From NCBI GenBank assembly GCA_037974335.1, contig CM075729.1:118860434-118924433 (forward strand): a DNA stretch of 64,000 nucleotides. Reading direction: 5' to 3'. Under the pieces are notes generated by a model. The model was not told the DNA's origin, did no database searches, and saw only the letters and a program-made list of their open reading frames with translations. The first letter of the stretch is position 1; the number at the start of each line of letters is the position of its first letter. Positions 56,070 to 64,000 of this stretch are shown here, piece after piece. Both the position numbers and the translations under genes were made by a program. This DNA is from Prionace glauca. Lineage: Eukaryota > Chordata > Chondrichthyes > Carcharhiniformes > Carcharhinidae.

Positions 56070-56580
56070 CAGATAGAACATAGAAAATTACAGCGCAGTA
56101 CAGGCCCTTTGGCCCTCGATATTGTGCCAATCTGTGAAACCAAGGTAAAGCCCATGTAACCTACACTATTCCAATATCATACATATGTTTATCCAATGAC
56201 TATTTAAATGCCCTTAATGTTGGTGAATCCATGACTGTTGCAGGCAGGGGATTCCCTGCTCTTTCTACTCTATAAGTAAAGAACCTATCTTTGACATCTG
56301 TCCTATATCAACCACCCCTCAATTTAAAGCTATGTCCCCTCATGCTAGCAATCATCATCCGAGGAAAAAGGCTCACACTCTCCTCTTTATCTAATCCTCT
56401 GATCATCCAATATGCCTCTATTAAGTCATCTTTTAACCTTCTTCTCTCCAACGGAAACAGCCTCAAGCCCCTCAGCCTTTCCTCATAAGGCCTTCCCATC
56501 ATACCAGGCAACATCCTGGTAAATCTCTTCTGCACCCTTTCCAATGCTTCCACATCCTTCTTATGCAGATGTATGTAAGT
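56070..56580 (-). mobile_element. CR1-type LINE 3' end, reverse
   Basis: Minus frame MEALERVQKRFTRMLPGMMG, RPYEERLRGLRLFPLERRRL, KDDLIEAYWMIRGLDKEESV; terminus 'agatagaacatagaaaattacagcgcagtacaggccctttggcc'. Confidence 0.92.
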
Positions 56581-56587
56581 AGAAGCT

Positions 56588-56825
56588 AGATAACAAGTAG
56601 GCTTACATTAACACTGCAATGAAGTTACTGTGAAAATCCCCCAGTCGCCACACTCTGGCATCTGTTTGGGTACACTGAGGGAGAATTTAGCATGGCCAAT
56701 GCACCTGACCAGCACGTCTTTCAGACTGAGAGGAAACCGAAATAGACAGGGGAGATCGTGTCCCAAGCCGGGAATCGAATCCGAGTCCCTGTGCTGTGAG
56801 GCACTGGTACTAACCACTGTGTTCC
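56588..56825 (-). repeat. SINE S2, reverse, internal deletion
   Basis: 'agataacaagtaggcttacattaacactgcaatgaagttactgtgaaaatcccccagtcgcc' to 'gaggcactggtactaaccactgtg'. Confidence 0.9.
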
Positions 56826-56829
56826 TGGT

Positions 56830-59740
56830 GGCTGTGGTGAGTGTTGGATTTACTTTAAAAGCTTTTGACTTCGTTTTCGGCTCACGGGGTTTTCTGTGAG
56901 TACTTTTTATTTCCGAAGCGGAAGGTAGGCGAGGGGCTAGTCGGGAAGGGAGAGCGGGGGGTATAAAAAGAAGGCAGTAATAGACAGCAGGCAGCTGAGT
57001 GAGAACTATAAGGGCTTTGGCTCGCTGGGCTTAGGCGAGAGCAGGCTTAGGCAAGGTGAGTTGCTGGTTCCATCTTTCCTGTGTTGCATTTCGGTATATG
57101 TAATTCCAAGGGAGGTCAGGACATGGCAGGGTCTACGGGGAGGCACTTCAGCTGTATCAGGTGCCAGATGTGGGAGTCCTTGGAGACATCACGCCTCCCG
57201 AAGGCCCACCTCTGCGTCAAGTGTTTAGAGCTGCAGCGTTTGAGGGCCCGGGTCAGGCAACTGGAGCTGCGTTTAGAGGATGCATTTCTGGTTAGGGAGA
57301 ATGAGGAGTTAATGGCTAGGAACCATGAACAGGTGGAGGTCCCAGGGCCTGGGGGACAGGACAGGTGGGTAACAGTTAGGAGGAGGAGGAAGAAGAAGAA
57401 GATCACCCCAGTGGCCCCCCAAAATGCATCGACAGGGGTACAAAAGGTATGTCAGGAGGGCCAGAATGACTCAGAGGGAAGGAAGGGGGCTGGCAATGAG
57501 ATAGTGGTGGGGGATGGGAGAGTCAAAGGAATTGATAGGCGGTTCTGTAGGCAAAAGCATGACTCCAGGATGGTAGTCTGCCTCCCTGGAGCAGGGGTAC
57601 AGGATGTATCGGAGAGGCTAGAGGGAATTTTGAAAGGTGAGGGGACCCAAGCAGAAATAATAATACACACAGGAGAGAAGGACGTAGGAAGGCAGAGTAG
57701 GGCAGATGTATGTAGGCAATTTAGGGAGTTGGGGGCCAAGGATGGGAAAGGCAGGATTAGAGAGCCATGGATCATGAGATATTGAGGACTTGGTCAGGAA
57801 GAAGAGGGCAACGTATATTAGGCCGAAACAACTGGGAATGGAGAGAGCAGTGGAGGAATATAGAAAGAGTCGGAGGGAGCTTAAAAGGGGAGTTAGAAGG
57901 GCGAAAAGGGGCATGAAATTGCTTTGGCTGATAGGATTAAGGAAAATCCAAAGGCATTTTACTCGTATATTAGGAACAAGAAAGTGGTTAGAGGGAAAAT
58001 AGGTCCTCTTAGGGACAAAGGAGGGGAACTAAGCATCAAGTCTGAGGGAATGGGGGAGATCCTGAATGAATACTTTGTGTCGGTATTCATGAAGGAGAGG
58101 GGTTTGGTGTCTTGTAACATCTTGGAGGGAGCTGTAGATCATTTGAGGGAAATATCCATTGTGAGGGAGGAAGTGTTAGGGTTTTTAGGTATCATAAAAA
58201 TGGGTAAAGCTCCAGGGCCTGATGGTATTTATCCCAGGCTGCTTAGGGAGGTGAAAGATGAAATTGCTGGGCCTCTGACGCAAATCTTTGTCTCTTCTTT
58301 GGACACATGTGAGGTCCCAGAGACTAGAGGGTAGCTAATGTGGTACCGCTGTTTAAAAAGGGCAGTAGGGATAACCCTGGTAACTACAGACCAGTGAGTT
58401 TGGCATCGGTGGTAGGAAAATTGTTGGAAATAATTCTTAGGGATAGGATATATAAGCATTTGGAGCGTTGCGATCTGAATAGGGATACGCAACATGGCTT
58501 TGTTCAGGGAAGATCTTGCCTTACGAATCTGGTAGAATTTTTTGAGGAGGTGACAAAAATTGTTGACGATGGGCGAGCCGTTGATGTCATCTATATGGAT
58601 TTCAGTAAGGCGTTTGACAAAGTCCTTCACGGTAGGCTGGTAGAAAAAGTTAAGGCACATGGGATACAGGGACAGGTATCTAGATGGATTGAAAACTGGC
58701 TAGGCAATAGGAGGCAGAGAATAGTAGGGGAAGGGTCCTTTTCTGGCTGGAGGTCTGTCACCAGTGGTGTGCCCCAGGGCTCAGTACTGGGACCTCTACT
58801 TTTTGTAATATATATAAACAACTTGGAAGAGGGCGTACGTGGTGTGGTCAGCAAGTTTGTAGATGTCACCAAGATGGCAGGATTGGCGGATACTGAGGAA
58901 GATTGTCAGGTGACACAGCAGGATATAGATAGGTTGGTATACTGGGCAGATAGATAGCAGATGTAATTTAATCCTGACAAATGCGAGTTGATGCATTTTG
59001 GAAGGAATAATGCAGGGAGGAGTTGCATGATAAAAGATAGACCAATTAAGAGTATAGAAATGCAGAGGGACCTGAGAGTGCAAGTGCACAAGTGTCTGAA
59101 GATGTCAACACAGGTGGAGGAGATTCCAAAGAAAGCTTATGGAATGCTAGCCTTTGTAGGAAGGGGTATAGAATATAAGAGCTGTCGTCTAATGCTACAG
59201 TTGTACAGAACGTTGGTTAGGCCGCATTTGGAGTACAGCGTCCAGTTCTGGTCACCTTACTACCAGAAGGACGTGGAGACCCTGGAGAGAGTGCAGAGGA
59301 GGTTTACCAGGATGCTGCCTGGTATGGAAGGACTGGGTTATGAGGAAAGATTGGGAAAACTGGGGCTCTTCTCCTTCGAGAGACGGAGATTAAGGGGGGA
59401 TCTGATAGAGGTGTATAAAATAATGAAGGGAATAGATAGAGTCAACAGTGGCAGGCTTTTCCCTAGATTGAGGACAACTATCACGAGAGGTCACGATCTA
59501 AGGATGAGGGGGGAGAAGTATAATTTGGATACTAGAGGAAGGTTTTTCACACAGAGGGTTGTGGGGGGTCTGTAATGCGTTACCAAGTAAGGTGGTGGAG
59601 GCAGGCACGCTGGACTTGTTTATGGTTTACTTAGATAGGCACATGAGTGAAACAGGGATGGAGGGTATATGACGGTTTTAGAAAGGGTCAGAGCCTCGGG
59701 TCGATACTGGAAATGTAATAGTACATGTTAATGTTTTTGT
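56830..59740 (+). mobile_element. CR1 LINE with 5' end, internal deletion fusing ORF1 to ORF2
   Basis: 5' UTR 56830-57080. ORF1 (57081 on) has FSCIRCQMW and HLCVKCLEL zinc-binding pairs, a coiled region, a basic stretch, then the esterase part with IIIHTGEKDVG. After ELGAK the sequence jumps to DGKGRIREPWIM, so the ORF1 end and the whole APE endonuclease (about 1.2 kb) are gone. RT follows in pieces (57790-58957: APGPDGIYPRLL, DFSKAFDKVLHG, GVPQGSVLGPLLF), but the active box reads FVDV instead of FADD. The 3' coding part 58988-59575 is well preserved. It cannot move on its own. Confidence 0.92.
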
Positions 59741-60186
59741 CTCTTTTAATCCACAGTGTTGGTCCACCTTGTTGTCTAATGAGGGGCATGCACACGGTGG
59801 GTCGTGCGTGGGCTGCTCTTGGATGTTTCGAGAGTAGCCTAGTACTTTGTGTTGTTTTGTGTGCTTAAAACTGGCACCACAACAGCTCAGTGACTATCAC
59901 TGCTGGCTGTGCAGATACATGGATTTGGGCCTGTGTCTGTGGGAGTTTGCGCATTCTCTCTGTGATTGCGTGGGTTTTCTCCGGGTGCTCCGGTTTCCTC
60001 CCACACCCCAAAGATGTGCTCTTAGGCCGATTGGTGTACCAAATTGACCCTACACCGTTCTCCCCTGAATCTGGCTACAGTAGGGGTACCATTCGCATAC
60101 ACACGGGGCAAGGTAGGTGTAGGAAAATGCTTTAAAATGGCGGCACAGGCTCGTTGGGCCGAAGGGCCGGGTTGTTCTTTGTCCGC
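59741..60186 (+). repeat. tRNA-module S3 at the 3' end of a CR1
   Basis: 'ttttaatccacagtgttggtccaccttgttgtctaatgaggggcatgcacac', tRNA-like 'caacagctcagtgactatcactgctggctgtgcagatac', tail 'cgttgggccgaagggccgggttgttctttg'. Confidence 0.9.
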
Positions 60187-60508
60187 ACAGCCTCAAGATA
60201 AAGGGGGGGGCGGTTTAGAACGGAGTTGAGGAAGAACTTCTTCACTCAAAGGGTGGTGAATCTCTGGAATTCTCTGCCTGTTGAAGTGGTGGAGGCTGCC
60301 TCGCTAAATATTTTCAAGAAGCGGGTTGATGGGTTTTTGATAAGAGAGGGGATTAAGGGTTATGGGGAGAGGGCGGGAAGGTGGAACTGAGCCACGACAG
60401 ATCAGCCATGATCTTATTGAATGGCGGGGCAGGCTCGAAGGGCTAGATGGCCTCCTCCTGCTCCTATTTCTTATGTTCTTATGTTCTTTGTTCTTTGTTC
60501 TTTGTTGT
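60187..60508 (+). mobile_element. CR1-type LINE 3' end
   Basis: 'cacagcctcaagataaaggggggggcggtttagaacggagttgagg' to 'gggctagatggcctcctcctgctcctatttcttatgttcttatgttc(tttgttc)n'. Near-identical to 54565-54865. Confidence 0.9.
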
Positions 60509-60889
60509 GTCACCCAGTGTGGATCCTGGAAGAACACAGCAGAATACCACTCCGAATTCAACATCGATTGGATTGAATTCTAGGTGTTTCACATCAAGAT
60601 GTCATGGGATAAATGGAATGTGTGATATGGGAACACCAGTCTGACAATTTGTGATTCTGGGAACAGATATGGGAGTTTAACCTGACCTGTGTAATGCCAT
60701 CTTCGGTCAGATGCTGCCATACTGGGAAGAGTTAGCCAAGTTCCATTGGCCACTATTGACATCACTCACTTCAATAAAGAATAAAGTTTCTGTGAAGATA
60801 CGCATAAATATTGTACACTGATGATAGTTTGAGTTGGTGATTTCAGCTGAATAGAAATCTAGGAATAAACAAAGGTAAAGAATTTCAGA

Positions 60890-61036
60890 TTTGATGCAAT
60901 GAATGGGGTATGGCTCCAATAGAGGGATATGGACTCAGAAAGGGCAGGAGTTTTTTTTCATGTTTAGCACATCAAGATCAGTTTGGAGGTCCAAAGGGCC
61001 TGTTCCTGTGCTGAAGTTTTCTTTGTTCTTTTGACA
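60890..61036 (+). repeat. CR1 terminal fragment
   Basis: 'gatatggactcagaaagggcaggag...aggtccaaagggcctgttcctgtgctgaagttttctttgttctttt'. Confidence 0.75.
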
Positions 61037-61073
61037 TTGAACTATAGAAGAGAAAGGATATTGTGTGTTATGT

Positions 61074-61475
61074 TCATCTGATGTTCATCTGTTCCGGGAG
61101 ACAGTGGCTGCACCCAGAGTATACACCATTACTGTACCAAAGATCACCAGTTGTGGTTGGAGAAACTGCTTTATGAGTGTCAGTCCCGGTTGCAGGCACA
61201 TGTATCTCACTGGTGCAGTCAGGTTCCTTTTCTCCTTCTAGTTCTTCTATGGTTTCTTTTGTACTCTCCTTTTTATACTCCCATCTTGGCTGCTTATCTC
61301 CACACACTCGGCTCTGTAGTGAGAATATTCCACCCATTGACTTCAACCCCAGTCGATGTGAGACGTCATTTGTAGAACTTCTTTCCCAGAAGTGGGCAAC
61401 TAGTTGGTATTGTGCCAATAGCAAGTTTGCTACAGGGTATGTCTTGGGGATGCAGATACCATCAAGTTGGTTCAC
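61074..61475 (-). other. Unassigned 133-codon open frame
   Basis: Minus-strand frame starting MNQLDGICIPKTYPVANLLL and ending YSGCSHCLPEQMNIR. The middle is charged (EYKKESTKETIEELEGEKEP). I recognise no family, no signal peptide and no splice-bounded domain. Reading the same strand, 'gagtataaaaaggagag' near 61270 looks like a TATA box, which would make this non-coding promoter sequence instead. Real coding is unproven. Confidence 0.2.
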
Positions 61476-61618
61476 GATGGCCAGCCAATGGATTCACCAC
61501 TAACTCAAGAGGCCAATCACATTGATCATCCTACTTCCATATCTGACACTCTGCCTTGTTAGCATAACAGCCAATTTCCAACTTCATGCACCACAACCAT
61601 TCAATAATTTGTGATGTT

Positions 61619-61815
61619 CATAGAATCTTTATAGTGCAGGAGGCCATTCAACCCATAGGGTTGGCACCAACTCTGAGAGAGCATCTTACCCAGGCCCTTT
61701 CCCAGTAACCCCATGGATTTACCCCAATAATTCTTCCTAACCTATACATCTTGAGACACTAAGGGGAAATTCAGCATGGCCAATCCACCTAACTTGCATA
61801 TTCTTTGGACGCAGA
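61619..61815 (-). repeat. SINE S1, reverse, split part 1
   Basis: 'catagaatctttatagtgcaggaggccattcaacccatagggttgg' to 'cttgcatattctttgga'. The element is interrupted and resumes at 62050. Confidence 0.88.
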
Positions 61816-61819
61816 CTCT

Positions 61820-62048
61820 TGATTTGATTTGATTTATTGTTGTCACATATATTGGTATACGGTGAAAAATATTGTTTCTTTCATGCTGTACGGAGAAAGC
61901 ATATTGTACATAGAGAAAGAAAGGAGAGAGAATGCAGAACGTAATGAAATTTTAGAAGCATAGAAGAGGAGTAAAAGATAGAATTAGAAGATACGCTGGG
62001 CACAGCTTGCAAGAAGTCGCCCCACTCTGGAGCCATCTTGAGAAATCA
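61820..62048 (-). mobile_element. Retroposon end with (TGATT)n tail, inserted in a SINE
   Basis: 'ttgatttgatttgatttattgttgtcacatatattggtatacggtgaaaaatattgtttc...'. In reverse it ends 'tgtgacaacaataaatcaaatcaaatcaa', the same tail as the L2-type ends at 2870 and 39000. So it was probably moved by the L2 machinery. Confidence 0.72.
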
Positions 62049-62049
62049 A

Positions 62050-62152
62050 AATGGGGAGAATGTGCAAACTCCACACAGTCATCCAAGATAGGAATGGAAC
62101 CCTGTTCCTTGCTGCTGTGAGGTAGTAGTGCTAACCATGGTGCCACCCCAAG
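62050..62152 (-). repeat. SINE S1, reverse, split part 2
   Basis: 'atggggagaatgtgcaaactccacacagtcatcc' to 'aggtagtagtgctaaccatggtgccacccc', completing the split copy. Confidence 0.85.
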
Positions 62153-62234
62153 GTCATGTTGGATGACCTGTGTTCTTCTAATTAGCGTCTTTGAATTTTT
62201 ACATCCACTGAAGCTTGGAAATAAAGTTTCACCT

Positions 62235-62355
62235 GAACAGTCCAGCACTCCCTCAGTATTGTATTAGCGCATTGGCCATGAGTTTGTGCCGAAGTCTCTG
62301 GAGTGGGACTTGAACCTACAAATCTCTGACCCTGAGGTGACAGGACCATTTTCAC
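62235..62355 (-). repeat. Old SINE head, reverse
   Basis: 'cagtccagcactccctcagtattgtattagcgcattggccatgagtttgtgccgaagtctctggagtgggacttgaacctac' is the reverse tRNA-like head of the family at 9690-10055. Confidence 0.65.
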
Positions 62356-62485
62356 TGCATTTTATTTGTTATTGCATTTGAGAGAGTACTGGAGAATCCA
62401 ATGTCCAGAGTATATAGGATGCAGCATCAACCTGTCTGAAGGAAAGCTTGATGTGGAGATGCCAGCGTTGGACTGAGCTAAACAC

Positions 62486-62773
62486 AGTAAGAAGTCTCAC
62501 AACACCAGGTTAAAGTCCAACAGGTTCATTCAGTAGCAAATGCCATTAGCTTTCGGGGCTCTGCCCCTTCGTCAGGTGAGTAGGGAGTTCTGATCACAAA
62601 CAGGACATATAAAGACACACGTCTGAGTAAACTGAGTGTGTGCCTTTATATGCCCTGTTTGTGATCAGAACTCCCCACTCACCTGACGAAGGGACAGAAC
62701 TCCGAAAGCCAGTGGTGTTTGCTACCGAATAGACCTGTTGGACTTTAACCTGGTGTTGTGAGAGTTCTTACTG
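62486..62773. repeat. Foldback element, two ~135-bp inverted arms with hammerhead-like motifs
   Basis: Left arm 62486-62620 starts 'cagtaagaagtctcacaacaccaggttaaagtccaacagg'; right arm 62636-62773 ends with the inverse. Each arm contains CTGACGA...GAAA (62683-62707 on plus, 62575-62551 on minus). The loop is about 15 bp. Confidence 0.88.
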
Positions 62774-62779
62774 AAGGAA

Positions 62780-63335
62780 ACCTGCCGGCAGCTGTTTCTC
62801 TGGGATTCTCTCTCCTCACTGGCCTTCGATCCCGAATGAATCCTGAGTAAAGAAGCTGGAATTCTAGTCATTCTTTCACTGAAGTGAAAGATTTAAAAGG
62901 TACACTAACAAGGCCTGGGTCACAGACACCAACTCTTCAAAGACTTGTAGGCAAATTGATAGAGTCCATGCAGAAAAGTGAATCCCAGCCTTGCTAAAAT
63001 CAACACCAGGTATTTGATATTAGACAGTGAACTTCCCTAATGAGTGTGTGTGTGGGTGTGTGTGTGAGGGAAATATTCCACAGGTAAAGGGGTATTGCTG
63101 TGCAAACATGTCTGTTTTAACCTCTAACAGCAAATAAAGACACTAAGTCAAATTTAAATGTTGAAATTCAATTTTCTTTATTTTGTATTTACTTAGAAAA
63201 TAGTCAATCCTTGCAGTGCATAAGCTAAATTTCCATTACTTAACTTACGACTGATTTCTACTTGTATATGAAATCTGGCCAGGGCTTTGCCACATTGCAA
63301 TCAGTCTTCCACTGGATGTTGTCATCTTCTGTATG
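62780..63335. other. Unassigned, no gene seen
   Basis: Contains a short (TG)n patch at 63045-63066; otherwise no recognised repeat or exon. Confidence 0.45.
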
Positions 63336-63640
63336 GCACGGTGCACAGTGGTTAGCATTACTGCCTCACAGCGCCAGGGACCCGGGTTCAATCATTGTCT
63401 GTGCGGAGTTTGCACATTCTCCCCGTGTCTGTGTGGGTTTCCTTCAGGTGCTCCAGTTTCCTCCCACAATTCAAAGATGGGCAGGTTTAGTCGATTGGCC
63501 ACGATAAATTGCCCCTTAGTGTCAAGGGGATTAGGAGGGTAAATATGTGGGGTTACGAGGATAGGATCAGGGTGGGATTGTGATCGGTGCAGGCTCAGTG
63601 GGCCAAAAGGCCTCCTTCTGCACTGTAGATTCTATGATCC
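63336..63640 (+). repeat. SINE S1
   Basis: 'ggcacggtgcacagtggttagcattactgcctcacagcgccagggacccgg' to 'aaaaggcctccttctgcactgtagattctatg'. Confidence 0.92.
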
Positions 63641-63924
63641 TCAATGCTGGTCCTGGCTTTTCACTGAACACAAGCTCTTTGTGTTCGCATATCCCAAAGG
63701 TTCATTGGTAACCAGCCAATGAACTGATCAGAAACCCGATCATGTTGTTTGATTAGACCAATCAGATAGAGTCAGTACAAAGGCTCTGGGCCTTCCAACC
63801 CCAACATATTTTTGCATTATTGCACATAGCCCACATTCCAATGTTCATATGAGGAAACACAAGCTACAGAAAGTCTAGAAAGTACTCCTTCAGCTCTTTG
63901 CTTGGGGACATGGTTTAAGGCAGA

Positions 63925-64000
63925 CTCACAGCACCAGGTTAAAATCAAACAGATTTATTTGGTAACATCAGCTTTCAGAGTGCTGCCCCTTCATCAGGTG
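63925..64000 (-). repeat. Foldback/Penelope-type arm, runs off the window
   Basis: 'actcacagcaccaggttaaaatcaaacagatttatttggtaacatcagctttcagagtgctgccccttcatcaggtg'; same arm as at 62486-62580, with the hammerhead-like core on the minus strand (63997-63973). Confidence 0.85.

Overview
The window reads as a piece of a cartilaginous-fish (shark or ray) nuclear genome. The evidence is the repeat landscape: dozens of copies of tRNA-derived SINEs of the elasmobranch HE1-like type, several generations of CR1 and L2-type LINEs, Penelope-like ends, AT-rich introns, and small host exons with ordinary GT-AG splice sites far apart. No bacterial-style operon, rRNA gene, genuine tRNA gene or CRISPR array is visible. 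By my estimate more than half of the sequence is interspersed repeat.

Host genes: all convincing exons lie on the minus strand and belong to two or three related immunoglobulin-superfamily genes. Gene A runs from a signal-peptide exon at 23.87 kb down to at least 1.31 kb and leaves the window before its stop codon. Its exons all join in phase: signal peptide, V-like Ig domain without the canonical disulfide, C2-like Ig domain with it, five exons that each carry one membrane-spanning segment, and a cytoplasmic tail. The five-pass part resembles CD47; the two Ig domains look like the SLAM/CD2/HEPACAM group. That combination is the most interesting thing here.

Gene B lies upstream in the same orientation (50.92 to 30.56 kb): signal-peptide exon, one V-like domain without the disulfide, a single membrane exon of exactly the same length (102 nt) and phase as the last membrane exon of gene A, a short tail exon with the same unusual phase switch, and a terminal exon with two tyrosines (YSDM, YVTD). 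A second signal-peptide exon of identical length lies at 38.2 kb with homologous flanking sequence, evidence of an old tandem duplication that left either an alternative first exon or the remains of a third gene.

Repeat layout: 0-6.2 kb holds CR1, L2 and two LINE 3' ends plus a perfect 90-bp palindrome; 6.2-16.8 kb is introns of gene A filled with SINEs, a (TG)n block and a Penelope-like insertion; 19.5-31.5 kb is CR1 and SINE debris around the gene A promoter; 36-42 kb is intronic repeats of gene B; 42-45.9 kb is a nearly complete CR1 on the minus strand; 47-56.6 kb is mixed SINEs, CR1 ends and a foldback element; 56.8-60.2 kb is a second long CR1 on the plus strand with an internal deletion; 60.2-64 kb holds SINEs, one unassigned 133-codon ORF and another foldback element carrying hammerhead-like motifs.

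All exon calls come from reading splice signals, phase and protein pattern by eye; no transcript or database search supports them yet.
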